DNA of 64,000 nt, taken from positions 62,001 to 126,000 of the forward strand of contig NZ_QGOL01000011.1 of the NCBI RefSeq assembly GCF_003259255.1, read 5' to 3'. The notes under the pieces were generated by a model, which was not told the DNA's origin, did not search any database, and was given only the letters and a program-made list of their open reading frames with translations. The DNA is from Algoriphagus litoralis (lineage in GTDB: Bacteria; Bacteroidota; Bacteroidia; Cytophagales; Cyclobacteriaceae). The position numbers and the translations under genes are program-made. Positions 53,732 through 62,670 of this stretch are shown piece after piece (positions within the stretch are counted from its first letter, which is position 1; each line of letters opens with the position of its first letter).

Positions 53732-55026
53732 TGGATATCCTAAGCATTTTAGTTCTCGTTTTATCATTCCTTTTTTTTCTTGGAATAGGAGTTCCGGTAG
53801 CATGGAGTCTTGGACTTTCCAGCATGTTGACCTTGATGGTGACAGTGGCTACCATGCCTGCAATTACTACAGTGGCCCAGCGGATGGGGACAGGATTGGA
53901 TAGTTTTTCTTTGCTGGCAATTCCCTTTTTCATCCTTGCAGGCGAACTCATGAATCGTGGAGGAATCGCAAATCGCCTGATTGAGTTTGCCAAAGCGCTT
54001 ACCGGTCGACTTCCAGGTGGCCTGCTTCATGTGAATATTGTGGCGGCAATGCTAATGGGGGCGATTGCAGGTTCTGCAGTGGCGGCTGCTTCTTCGATGG
54101 GAGGGATTTTGGGTAAAAGAATGGAAAAGGAGGGCTATCCCAAAGAACTTGGGGCCGCGGTGAATATCACTTCTTCTACCACGGGTTTGATTATTCCTCC
54201 TTCCAATGTCTTGATTGTGTATTCTTTAGCTTCGGGTGGCGTTTCTGTCGCAGCACTATTTGTGGCGGGGTATTTACCTGGATTTTTGGTTGGGCTGCTT
54301 TTGATGATTACAGCAGCCATCATGGTGAAAATCAAAAAACTTCCTGCAGGTGAGGCTTCTTCCATGGGTTTGGTTTTTTCTACCTTTTGGAGAGCAGTTC
54401 CGAGTTTATTTTTGTTAATCGTGGTGATCGGTGGAATTATTGGCGGAGTATTTACAGCAACAGAAGCATCGGCCATTGCGGTAGTTTACAGCTTGGTACT
54501 TACCCTGATCTATAGAGAAATTGGCTGGAAAGATCTTCCTTCTGTTTTATTGAAATCCGCTGAAACTACGGCAGTCGTTATGCTACTGATCGCCACATCT
54601 ATGGCGATGTCTTGGGTAATGTCGAGCGAGGAAATTCCCCAGCGGATAAGCAATGCCATGCTTTCACTGAGTGACAATATCATTGTCATTCTGATATTGA
54701 TCAATATCCTGCTGCTATTTGTGGGTGTGTTTATGGATATGACTCCGGCGGTTTTGATTTTCACCCCGATATTTCTGCCTGTAGTCACAGATTTAGGAGT
54801 GGATCCTGTTCACTTTGGGATCATGATGGTACTCAATCTGTGTATCGGACTTTGTACCCCACCGGTTGGATCGATTTTATTTATTGGAGTGGGAATTGCG
54901 CAGACGACTATTCAGAAAATTATCAAACCTCTTTTGCCCTTCTTTTTTGCAATGATTGTGGCTTTGATTCTGATCATGCTATTTCCGGAAATTACACTTT
55001 GGCTGCCGAGGCAATTTGGGTTGTAG
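53731..55026 (+). CDS. TRAP transporter large permease (DctM type)
   Basis: A 431-residue protein with about 12 helices; it carries the sodium- or proton-driven transport. FFILAGELMNRGGIANRLI, GAIAGSAVAAASSMG and MDMTPAVLIFTPIFLPV are DctM motifs. With DctP and DctQ it imports a carboxylate, probably the substrate of the YiaK-like and Gfo enzymes. Confidence 0.95.
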   Translation: MDILSILVLVLSFLFFLGIGVPVAWSLGLSSMLTLMVTVATMPAITTVAQRMGTGLDSFSLLAIPFFILAGELMNRGGIANRLIEFAKALTGRLPGGLLHVNIVAAMLMGAIAGSAVAAASSMGGILGKRMEKEGYPKELGAAVNITSSTTGLIIPPSNVLIVYSLASGGVSVAALFVAGYLPGFLVGLLLMITAAIMVKIKKLPAGEASSMGLVFSTFWRAVPSLFLLIVVIGGIIGGVFTATEASAIAVVYSLVLTLIYREIGWKDLPSVLLKSAETTAVVMLLIATSMAMSWVMSSEEIPQRISNAMLSLSDNIIVILILINILLLFVGVFMDMTPAVLIFTPIFLPVVTDLGVDPVHFGIMMVLNLCIGLCTPPVGSILFIGVGIAQTTIQKIIKPLLPFFFAMIVALILIMLFPEITLWLPRQFGL

Positions 55027-55339
55027 AAAGACAATAGCACCAAGATGCCAAAAAAAAGATCTCCCTTTAGACTTTCAAGTTCCTTGAGGGGGGCTAGTAT
55101 CTACGCAATTTTCCCGCAGATTTTCGCAGAAAAAGACACAGATTCTCACAGATATTTCATCCATTAATTTGCCCCACTGGTCCTCAATTAGGCGAACCAA
55201 CTATTAACCCTTAACCAATATCTCTTTAACTCATACTGTTTACTGCGACTGAATTCTGATCACTGGCTTCGATATACGCTACTCTCGTAGCTCCAGTGCT
55301 CAGCCTGACACCGATGTCGGCCTGAGCAGAGTCGAAGGG
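55027..55339. repeat. 313-bp gap with several word repeats, no gene seen
   Basis: It contains CCGCAGATTTTCGCAGAAAAAGACACAGATTCTCACAGAT-like units (about 55120-55160), TTTACTGCGACTGAATTCTGATCACTGG words (about 55237-55266) and a nested inverted repeat (CACTGG 55261-55266 with CCAGTG 55293-55298; GCTCAG 55298-55303 with CTGAGC 55322-55327). GCCTGAGCAGAGTCGAAGG near its end is a dispersed element known in many genomes. Confidence 0.6.
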
Positions 55340-56974
55340 TCACTTCCTTTCCACTTCCCTCAAATTCTCCATTTTCTTATTTCTCAAGAAGCCGTTGATG
55401 TCTTCGAAATGTTCTTTTACCCGCTTATTGCCAAATTCAAAAACTTTGGTCACCAAGCCATCCAAGAAATCCCGGTCGTGAGAAACGACTACCAAGGTAC
55501 CGTCAAAAGCTTTCAAGGCATCTTTGATGATGTCTTTGGTTTTCATGTCCAAGTGGTTGGTCGGTTCATCGAGTATCAACAAGTTGACGGGTTCTAGCAA
55601 TAGTTTGATCATAGCCAATCGGGTCTTTTCTCCACCAGAAAGCACTTTAACTTTCTTGTTGATATCGTCTCCCTTGAACATGAAGGCTCCCAACAGGTCT
55701 TTAATCTTGGTTCGGATTTCGCCTACTGCGATCTGATCGATTGTTTCGAATATGCTTAGGCTTTCATCCAATAGCGAAGCCTGATTTTGCGCAAAATACC
55801 CGATCATCGAGTTGTGTCCGAGTTCGCATTTGCCTTGGAATTCAATCTCTCCCATGATGGCTTTCATCATAGTAGACTTTCCTTCTCCGTTTTTACCTAC
55901 GAAAGCTACTTTCTGCCCACGCTCGATGGTCATGGATGCGTTTTTGAAAACGACATGATCGCCATAGCTTTTGCTCATGTCATCCACGATCACGGGATAG
56001 TTCCCGGATCTTGGGGAAGGAGGGAAACGCAGTTTCAGTGCCGAGCTATCCACTTCATCCACTTCGATGAGTTCCATTTTCTCAAGCATTTTCACGCGAG
56101 ACTGGACTTGAAGTGTCTTGGAATAGGTGCCTTTGAAGCGATCGATGAATTCCTGAATGTCAGCAATCGTCCGCTGCTGTTCTTCGTAGTGCTTCTGCTG
56201 CTGCTCTCTGCGTTCTTTGCGAAGCTCCAAGTAGTGACTGTATTTGGCTTTGTAGTCGTAGATTCTTCCCATCGTCACTTCGATGGTCCGCGTGGTGATA
56301 TTGTCCACAAAAGCTCTATCGTGGGAAATCACTACGACAGCTTTGGCTTTGGTCATTAGGAATTCTTCCAGCCATTGAATAGACTCGATGTCCAGGTGGT
56401 TTGTCGGTTCATCGAGCAGGATCAAGTCGGGCTTTTGTAGAAGTATTTTTGCCAACTCAATCCGCATTCTCCAACCTCCCGAAAACTCAGAAGTAGACCT
56501 AGTGAAATCCGCTCGCTCGAAACCTAATCCAAGCAGCACTTTTTCAACTTCTGCTTCGTAGTTCACTTCCTCGATGGCGTAAAATTTCTCGCTGAGTTCG
56601 GAAACCCGCTCGATCAGTTTGTAGTAATTATCCGATTCGTAATCAGTCCGGACGGTAAGTTCTTCATTGATTTTTTCAATTTCTGCTTTCATCTCAAGGT
56701 AGCTGGCAAAAGCTTTCGCAGTCTCTTCCATTACAGTGCAATCATCTGCAGTCAATAAGTGCTGGGGAAGGTAGGCAACCACATAGCCTTTTGGGGCGGA
56801 GACCGCTCCGGAAGTCGGCTTACTCTGTCCTGCGATGATCTTGAGCAGGGTGGATTTACCGGCTCCGTTTTTACCCATCAAGGCGATTTTATCCGAATCA
56901 TTGATAGCAAAAGAGATATTGCTAAAAAGCGGTGTGCCGCCATGCATGACGGTAACATTGTCAACTGAAATCAT
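55340..56974 (-). CDS. ABC-F family ATPase
   Basis: A 544-residue soluble twin-ATPase. Start set at the ATG at 56974 (MISVDNVTVMHGGTPLFSN); the longer frame is word-repeat DNA. Domain 1 has GKNGAGKST and FSGGWRMRIELAK; domain 2 has GKNGEGKST and LSGGEKTRLAM. The linker between them (about 240-310) is highly charged (ELRKERREQQQKHYEEQQ). It resembles YbiT/Uup-type ribosome-associated ABC-F proteins. Confidence 0.92.
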   Translation of the reverse strand: MISVDNVTVMHGGTPLFSNISFAINDSDKIALMGKNGAGKSTLLKIIAGQSKPTSGAVSAPKGYVVAYLPQHLLTADDCTVMEETAKAFASYLEMKAEIEKINEELTVRTDYESDNYYKLIERVSELSEKFYAIEEVNYEAEVEKVLLGLGFERADFTRSTSEFSGGWRMRIELAKILLQKPDLILLDEPTNHLDIESIQWLEEFLMTKAKAVVVISHDRAFVDNITTRTIEVTMGRIYDYKAKYSHYLELRKERREQQQKHYEEQQRTIADIQEFIDRFKGTYSKTLQVQSRVKMLEKMELIEVDEVDSSALKLRFPPSPRSGNYPVIVDDMSKSYGDHVVFKNASMTIERGQKVAFVGKNGEGKSTMMKAIMGEIEFQGKCELGHNSMIGYFAQNQASLLDESLSIFETIDQIAVGEIRTKIKDLLGAFMFKGDDINKKVKVLSGGEKTRLAMIKLLLEPVNLLILDEPTNHLDMKTKDIIKDALKAFDGTLVVVSHDRDFLDGLVTKVFEFGNKRVKEHFEDINGFLRNKKMENLREVERK

Positions 56975-57126
56975 GAATTTTGAAATTGAAGATGCAAAGG
57001 TAAGGATTGGAAGATTGAAAAATTGGAAGATTGGAAAATTAGCTACGAGCCAATTGTCCATGGACCATAGTTTTTTGACTCAGATTTCTTCCAACTATGG
57101 TCTATGGCCTATGGACTATAGACCAT
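56975..57126. repeat. Word-repeat island between ABC-F and gluconokinase genes
   Basis: Two distinct tandems: an 8-nt unit ATTGGAAG/ATTGAAAA/ATTGGAAG/ATTGGAAA at 57006-57037, and a 7-nt unit CTATGGT/CTATGGC/CTATGGA/CTATAGA at 57095-57122. Copies differ by one or two bases. A CCATGGACCATAG word (57059-57070) repeats the second family inverted. Confidence 0.75.
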
Positions 57127-57145
57127 AAAAACTTAACTTCGCCCC

Positions 57146-59044
57146 ATGCTTGTAATTGTCACCGGTGTCTCGGGTACGGGTAAAACCACACTCGGTTCTC
57201 TTTTGGCCGAAAGGCTCCAACTTCCTTTTTTCGATGCAGATCATTTTCACCCCGCTGAAAACATTGCTAAAATGAGTGCGGGGCATCCCTTGACCGATGA
57301 AGACCGGGTTCCTTGGCTCAAGGCCTTGGCGAATCAGTTGAAAGAGTCTGAAGTAAAAGGGGGAGCAGTGTTGGCTTGTTCAGCGCTGAAGAATACCTAT
57401 CGGGAAAAGCTCAAGGTTTCTGAAAATCTCCGTTGGATCCACTTGATCGGTGATCGGGATTTGATTTGGGAGCGCATGCTTGCTCGCAAAAACCACTACA
57501 TGAAGGCAGGAATGCTGGATTCCCAATTTGCTACTTGGGAAAAACCACAAACAGGCTTTGAACTTGATATATCCGGGACTCCAGAAGAATTGCTTGCGGA
57601 GTCTCTTCATTACTTAAAAACTCAACCTATGAACATGAAAATGGGCGTGATCGGAATGGGTGTGATGGGCAAAAGCCTAGCACTGAACCTCGCAGAAAAG
57701 GGCGTTCCGGTATCTTTGTACAATCGATTTGTGGCAGGAAAAGAAGAAGGAATCGCGCAGAAAGTTCTTGTCGAGAATCCTGAGTTTTCCAATATGCTGG
57801 CGTTTGAGGATTTGGAAAAGTTTGTCGATTCGCTAGAGAAACCGCGTCGGATTCTGATGATGATTCCAGCAGGAGCGGCTATCGATGCACAATTGGACAC
57901 CTTGATTCCACATTTGGAAAAGGATGATTTGGTGATCGATGGGGGGAACTCCTTTTACATGGATTCAGACCGAAGAGTCACCAGACTGAAGGAGCTCAAC
58001 ATGCATTTCTTGCCTATGGGTGTTTCAGGAGGAGAGGAAGGAGCCAGAAAAGGCCCGTCGATTATGCCTGGAGGAAATGCAGAAGGCTATGCGATGGTGG
58101 AGGATTTCTTGGGGAGAATCTCTGCAAAAGATAAAAACGGTAAACCCTGCGTAACCTATGTCGGTCCGGGAGGATCGGGACATTTTATTAAGATGGTTCA
58201 CAATTCCATCGAATACGGTGAAATGCAAGTGCTAGCCGAACTGGTTCACCTGCTCCGATTTGGTTTTGGCTGTTCACCTGAGGAGGTTTCTGCTATTTTT
58301 TCAGATTGGGCAAAAGGCGAATTGAAATCTTACCTTTTGGAAATCACGGCCGATTTGCTTCTTTTCAAAGAAAACGGAGAGGTGCTCTTGGATAAAATTC
58401 TGGATCAGGCTGGGCAAAAAGGAACTGGAGCTTGGTCATTGATTACGGCTTTGGATTATGGAGTACCTTATAGTCCACTCGCCGAAGCGGTAAATGCCCG
58501 TGGTGTTTCCGGTGAAAAAGCAATGCGAGTCGCATTTTCCAAGACTTTTAAGCATGAGTTTGTGAAAGTAAATGGCTCCCTTGAGGAGTGGCTTCCAAAG
58601 ATCAAATCGGCCTATGCGCTGGCTCGGATTATCAACCATGAAGTGGGTTTCAGACTGATGAAAACTGTATCTGACACCAAAGAGTGGAGCTTGAATTTTA
58701 ATGAAATTGCCAGAATATGGACCAATGGATGCATCATCCGCTCTGGTATAATGGAGAATATCTCGGCTAATTATTCCGATCAGATTTCATTTTTTGAGAT
58801 TCCGGGAGTGAAGGAGCAGGTCGTGTCAGGAAGAAAAGATCTGGCGGAAATGATTGGACTTGGATTGGTGAATGGATTTGCTCTTCCTGTGATGAGTGCA
58901 GGATTGAATTATTTATTGGGAAGAATGACGGCGGAGTCCAGCGCTTCGGTCATTCAAGCGCAGCGGGATTACTTTGGGGCTCATACCTATCAGCGAAAAG
59001 ACGATCCAAGCGGGAAGTTTTACCATACAGAATGGACTAAGTAA
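57146..59044 (+). CDS. Gluconokinase / 6-phosphogluconate dehydrogenase fusion
   Basis: One 632-residue frame holds two enzymes. Residues 1-160 are a GntK-type gluconokinase (P-loop GVSGTGKTT, FDADHFHPAENIAKM, VLACSALKNTYREKLK). Residues about 164-632 are NADP-type 6-phosphogluconate dehydrogenase (GVIGMGVMGKSLALNLAEKG, LMMIPAG, LPMGVSGGEEGARKGPSIMPGG with substrate-binding residues, HNSIEYGEMQ with catalytic Lys just before). Together they take gluconate to ribulose 5-phosphate in two steps. An ATG at 57629 could also start the dehydrogenase alone. Confidence 0.94.
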   Translation: MLVIVTGVSGTGKTTLGSLLAERLQLPFFDADHFHPAENIAKMSAGHPLTDEDRVPWLKALANQLKESEVKGGAVLACSALKNTYREKLKVSENLRWIHLIGDRDLIWERMLARKNHYMKAGMLDSQFATWEKPQTGFELDISGTPEELLAESLHYLKTQPMNMKMGVIGMGVMGKSLALNLAEKGVPVSLYNRFVAGKEEGIAQKVLVENPEFSNMLAFEDLEKFVDSLEKPRRILMMIPAGAAIDAQLDTLIPHLEKDDLVIDGGNSFYMDSDRRVTRLKELNMHFLPMGVSGGEEGARKGPSIMPGGNAEGYAMVEDFLGRISAKDKNGKPCVTYVGPGGSGHFIKMVHNSIEYGEMQVLAELVHLLRFGFGCSPEEVSAIFSDWAKGELKSYLLEITADLLLFKENGEVLLDKILDQAGQKGTGAWSLITALDYGVPYSPLAEAVNARGVSGEKAMRVAFSKTFKHEFVKVNGSLEEWLPKIKSAYALARIINHEVGFRLMKTVSDTKEWSLNFNEIARIWTNGCIIRSGIMENISANYSDQISFFEIPGVKEQVVSGRKDLAEMIGLGLVNGFALPVMSAGLNYLLGRMTAESSASVIQAQRDYFGAHTYQRKDDPSGKFYHTEWTK

Positions 59045-59071
59045 GTACGAGGTAGGAAACTGGAAATATGC

Positions 59072-59098
59072 AGGGCTGGAGAAATTCTAGCCCTTTTT
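59072..59098 (+). terminator. Terminator after the GntK-Gnd fusion
   Basis: A short stem (AGGGCT 59072-59077 with AGCCCT 59089-59094) and a T run. Confidence 0.7.
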
Positions 59099-59100
59099 TA

Positions 59101-59185
59101 TTTCTCACAGATGACACAGATCATCACAGATTCTCTACCCACCGCTCTCCTTTCACAAAAATCCTCCCGCGCTCTGCGGTGAAAT
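59101..59185. repeat. CACAGAT word-repeat patch
   Basis: An imprecise 10-nt tandem, CTCACAGATG/ACACAGATCA/TCACAGATTC, at about 59105-59135. The same words occur near 55135-55165. Confidence 0.6.
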
Positions 59186-59261
59186 TAAAATATTCCACCA
59201 TCGGATAGGTTTGCAAAAGGGAAAGGGCGAAATTATGTCACCAACCCTAACCTTTGCCGAT

Positions 59262-60632
59262 ATGAAGCCTGCTAAAATTCTGTTTTGGCTCTTTTTTCTG
59301 AGCTTTTTTGCCCCTAGACTTCTTTTTTCCCAAGAACTTCTCATCAATCATGTCAATATTATTACCATGGAGGATGACCAAGTACTGGAAGATCACTCCA
59401 TCTATGTGAAGGATGGAATCATCCTGGAGATCGCCCCTGAGGAAGAAATTAGCGTGGCCGGAATTCGTACGCTGGATGGTCGGGGAATGTATATTTTTCC
59501 GGGTTTGGCAGAGTTTCATGCACATTTGCCAAATCCAGATCAATATGGACCGGAATTTCAGCAGGAAGTCCTGTGGCTATACTTGGCCAATGGAGTGTTG
59601 CGAATCCGAAGTATGTTAGGACATGAGTCGCATTTGACTTTGAAAAAACGCGTGGAGAATGGGGAAATACCCGGTCCACGGATGTTTATCTCGGGACCTT
59701 CGCTCAATGGGAATTCAGTGGTAGATCCAGATGCAGGCAGGCAAATGGTACGCGACCAAAAAGCTGCAGGATACGATCACTTGAAGCTTCATCCCGGGTT
59801 GGATACGCCCAAGTTTTTGGCGATAGCCGATGAAGCGAAAAAAGTGGGAATCTACTATGGTGGACATGTTTCTATGGATGTGGGTTTGGTGACTTCATTG
59901 ACTAATGGCTACCGATCCGTGGAGCATATCGATGGGTATCTGGAAGCAATGGTTACTGATAAATCCAAACTTGACCCTACAAAATCAGGACCTTTCAATA
60001 TGCTCGCAGTAGGTGATGTTGACAGGGATTTACTATCGGGTTTGATTGATTTGACCTTGGAAGCAAAGGCTTATGTTGCGCCGACCATGACGCTTTTCGA
60101 GCGATATTTTGGCTTTCAGCCTGCCTACGAGTTGCGTCAACAGCCTGAAATGTTTTACCTCCCCGGACAGCTTGTTACGCAATGGTTCAATACCAAAACA
60201 CAATTGGAAAGTAGTGGCGTACTGGCTGAGGCCAAGGTGAAACCGTATTTGGAATTTCGTCAGTGGCTTTTCCTCGAACTTCACAAAGCGGGAGTTCCCA
60301 TGATCATGAGCTCGGATTCCCCTCAGGTCTTCAATGTGCCCGGTTTTTCCATCCACCGAGAAATCGAATCCATGTCAAAGGCAGGTATGTCTAATTATGA
60401 GATTTTGAAAACCGGTTCCATAAATTGTGCAGACTATTTCGAACAGGCTGGAGATTGGGGAGTATTGAAGCCCGGTGCCGCAGCGGAGTTTGTGATGGTT
60501 CAAAAGAACCCTCTGGAAGATCTCACCACCATGCAGAAGCCCCAGGCAATCATGATCGGTGGTAAATTTATCCAACGGGATGAACTCATGCTGGAGTTAA
60601 ATCTGATTCGGCAGAAATACATCAGACAATAA
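59262..60632 (+). CDS. Exported amidohydrolase family protein
   Basis: Start placed at ATG 59262, which opens a signal peptide (MKPAKILFWLFFLSFFAPRLLFSQ); 456 residues. The metal-dependent hydrolase core has AEFHAHLPN (HxH), the Lys-containing DHLKLHPG, GGHVSMDVG and the Asp in MIMSSDSPQ. The C-terminal NPLEDLTTMQKPQAIMIGGKFIQRDEL is typical of imidazolonepropionase/prolidase-like amidohydrolases. It is periplasmic; the substrate is unknown. Confidence 0.88.
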   Translation: MKPAKILFWLFFLSFFAPRLLFSQELLINHVNIITMEDDQVLEDHSIYVKDGIILEIAPEEEISVAGIRTLDGRGMYIFPGLAEFHAHLPNPDQYGPEFQQEVLWLYLANGVLRIRSMLGHESHLTLKKRVENGEIPGPRMFISGPSLNGNSVVDPDAGRQMVRDQKAAGYDHLKLHPGLDTPKFLAIADEAKKVGIYYGGHVSMDVGLVTSLTNGYRSVEHIDGYLEAMVTDKSKLDPTKSGPFNMLAVGDVDRDLLSGLIDLTLEAKAYVAPTMTLFERYFGFQPAYELRQQPEMFYLPGQLVTQWFNTKTQLESSGVLAEAKVKPYLEFRQWLFLELHKAGVPMIMSSDSPQVFNVPGFSIHREIESMSKAGMSNYEILKTGSINCADYFEQAGDWGVLKPGAAAEFVMVQKNPLEDLTTMQKPQAIMIGGKFIQRDELMLELNLIRQKYIRQ

Positions 60633-60633
60633 A

Positions 60634-60740
60634 TTTACGAGTTACGAAGTACGATTTACGAGGAAGTCTTGAACTTAAATCCCGTTAAACCAAAATTGGA
60701 CTTTCTCTAATTTTCCAATTTTAAAATCTTTCAATTTTGC
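60634..60740. repeat. Word-repeat patch before the aldose epimerase gene
   Basis: TTTACGAG/TTACGAAG/TACGATT/TACGAGG at 60634-60663, the same family as 7024-7053. From about 60695 to 60740 there are AATTTTCCAATTTTAAAATCTTTCAATTTT-like words. Confidence 0.7.
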
Positions 60741-60753
60741 AATTAGCTACCCT

Positions 60754-61890
60754 ATGAAATACACCTCAATCCTAACGGCCGCAGCGCTACTTTTGACAGC
60801 GATCGCCTGCGCTCAAAAACCAACCCAAGAACCTATTAAAGAAGAAATAAATCTTATGATCAAAGCAGAACAAGTGGCTGAACACCAAGGTCAAGCAGTT
60901 TTTCATTATGTCCTAGACAATGGCTCCATGCAAGTGGAACTATCGAATTATGGAGGACTGGTTTTCAAAATCAATGCTCCTGACAAAAATGGGGATCTCG
61001 AAAACATTACCCTTACCCTGGATAGCGTGCCTGAGTTTATTACCAAGCCTAACCCATTTTTCGGAGCAACAGCAGGCCGTGTGGCCAACAGGATCGCAGA
61101 TGGTCAGTTTACTCTCGAGGGACAAACCTATCAGCTTGCCAAAACTAACGGTGACAATCACCTCCATGGGGGCGTAGAAGGCTTCAATAAGAAAGTATGG
61201 ACTCCGGAAACCTACTCCAATGACTCGGTAGTTGGGGTGAAAATGACATACCTCAGTGTAGATGGGGAAGAGGGCTATCCTGGAAATCTGGCATCAACGC
61301 TATGGATGGAACTGACGACCGACAATGTGCTTCGAATCCGATTTGAAGCGACCACAGACAAAACGACAATTCTAAACCTGACCAACCATACCTACTTCAA
61401 TCTTGGCGGAGTGAAGCGGGATGTGCAAGATCATGAGTTTCAGTTCTGGGCGGATGCCTACACGCCGGTGGATGATGAACTGATCCCTACTGGCGAGGTC
61501 AAAGATGTTACCGGAACTCCTTTTGATTTCCGTACGCCAAAGATTCTCGGTGATCAGATTGCAGCCAATGCAGGCGGATTTGATCACAACATGGTGATGA
61601 AAATGGAAGAGTCCGATGAAATGAAGCACTTTGTGAGAGTTCGTCATCCCGAGAGTGGCCGCGTGATGGACATGTACTCAGACAATATGGGGGTGCAGTT
61701 TTATACCGGCAACTTCATTTCCAATTTCGCAGGAGCCAATGGGAAAACCTACGATACCCACTGGGGCTTTTGCCTCGAATCTCAAAACTGGCCCGACGCC
61801 ATCAATCACGAAAACTTCCCAAGTCCGATCTTAAAACCTGGAGAAAAGTACGAGCACAACATCGAGTATAGATTCTCGGTAGAGAAGTAA
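60754..61890 (+). CDS. Aldose 1-epimerase (galactose mutarotase), lipoprotein
   Basis: A 378-residue GalM-family enzyme with a lipoprotein-type signal (TAIACAQKP, Cys20). Catalytic residues are visible: His in GDNHLHGG (about 130), His in LTNHTYFNLGG and the Glu base in WGFCLESQNWPDAINH (about 347). It interconverts alpha and beta sugars, here in the periplasm. Confidence 0.92.
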   Translation: MKYTSILTAAALLLTAIACAQKPTQEPIKEEINLMIKAEQVAEHQGQAVFHYVLDNGSMQVELSNYGGLVFKINAPDKNGDLENITLTLDSVPEFITKPNPFFGATAGRVANRIADGQFTLEGQTYQLAKTNGDNHLHGGVEGFNKKVWTPETYSNDSVVGVKMTYLSVDGEEGYPGNLASTLWMELTTDNVLRIRFEATTDKTTILNLTNHTYFNLGGVKRDVQDHEFQFWADAYTPVDDELIPTGEVKDVTGTPFDFRTPKILGDQIAANAGGFDHNMVMKMEESDEMKHFVRVRHPESGRVMDMYSDNMGVQFYTGNFISNFAGANGKTYDTHWGFCLESQNWPDAINHENFPSPILKPGEKYEHNIEYRFSVEK

Positions 61891-61891
61891 T

Positions 61892-61932
61892 AAAGAAACC
61901 CTCCAAGTTTGAAGAGCTTGGAGGGTTTCTTT
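61892..61932. terminator. Terminator T1 after the epimerase gene
   Basis: Perfect 16-bp arms (61892-61907, 61917-61932). Sequence just beyond it (about 61948-61992) recurs after the hairpin at 62743-62774. Confidence 0.88.
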
Positions 61933-61947
61933 GTTTTTTGTTAGTAG

Positions 61948-61992
61948 TCAATTCGGGAAAATTCCGAATTAGGTGTGAAAAAATTGCAGGGC
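61948..61992. repeat. Repeat R, copy 1
   Basis: AGTCAATTCGGG...CCGAATTAGGTGTGAAAAAATT follows terminator T1. Copy 2 (62786-62829) reads AGTCAATTC...AGAATTAGGTATGAAAAAATT after terminator T2. Each copy ends at the 3' end of a minus-strand cassette. Confidence 0.8.
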
Positions 61993-61993
61993 T

Positions 61994-62296
61994 TTAAGTT
62001 TCTATCATTTTTTTCGAAATGCTGTTTTTATATAGATCTTCAATAGGAAAGCATAAGTCAAAGTCGTTCCAGTCGAGATTGCCATCTTTGACTTTAAAGC
62101 TTTGGAATAACTCCTCGTTTAAATATTTCTGGATCGCAGAATGATTGGATTCTTCTAAAAATGGTTTGAAATCAACAAGAATTTTGTGGCCATCATTGAA
62201 AGTCAAGCGGATGGCAAAATCTCCGATGAAATTTGCTTCAGCAATTGCTAAATGATCTTGATCCTTTTCTGTATAATATCGCTCGGTGATTTTCAT
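61994..62296 (-). CDS. DUF2442 domain-containing protein
   Basis: A 100-residue protein. FIGDFAIRLTFNDGHKILVDFKPFLEE...WNDFDLCFPIEDLY is the DUF2442 pattern. It follows the DUF4160 gene by 3 nt, a pairing seen in many genomes and thought to be toxin-antitoxin-like; the activity here is unproven. Confidence 0.87.
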   Translation of the reverse strand: MKITERYYTEKDQDHLAIAEANFIGDFAIRLTFNDGHKILVDFKPFLEESNHSAIQKYLNEELFQSFKVKDGNLDWNDFDLCFPIEDLYKNSISKKMIET

Positions 62297-62299
62297 GGC

Positions 62300-62602
62300 C
62301 TAAAGTTTCCGGGTAATTTTTTCAAAGCTAATTTCCTTGTTGTAAACGAAATAGTCAACCCATTTGGACACTACTTTTTCAGAATAAATTTCCAGAAATT
62401 CCTTAAGGCTGTTAAGATCGCTCCCTTTTAGGGGTTTCTTTCCTTTCACATTTGTAAGTATAATTTCTTTAATCAACCCACCTTGGATGATTATCTCGGC
62501 CTTACTTTCAAATTCTCCTTTTCGGGCATGAACATGGATTGGTTCATGCTCATTGGAATAAAAGAACAAGATAATTCCGAGGTATTCATAAATTTTAGGC
62601 AT
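62300..62602 (-). CDS. DUF4160 domain-containing protein
   Basis: A 100-residue protein with the DUF4160 hallmark ILFFYSNEHEPIHVHARKGEFESKAEI. It is the first gene of a two-gene unit with DUF2442. It is compact, intact and lies in the accessory insert between repeated terminators. Confidence 0.88.
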   Translation of the reverse strand: MPKIYEYLGIILFFYSNEHEPIHVHARKGEFESKAEIIIQGGLIKEIILTNVKGKKPLKGSDLNSLKEFLEIYSEKVVSKWVDYFVYNKEISFEKITRKL

Positions 62603-62670
62603 GGTTCGGTATTTATTTAGTTCTTTTTCAGAGTCTTAAATATATATTCATTTCTCATAAAGTCCATTTG

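Noticed and set aside
55787-56359. 190-codon frame opposite the ABC-F gene
   Set aside because: Antisense shadow; composition follows the reverse of the ATPase codons and shows no family likeness.
56975-57061. 29-residue N-terminal extension of the ABC-F protein
   Set aside because: The extension is translated word-repeat DNA; the family starts at MISVDNVTVMHGG.
57006-57122. Micro-tandems as a CRISPR array
   Set aside because: Units are 7-8 nt with no spacers, and no cas genes are present.
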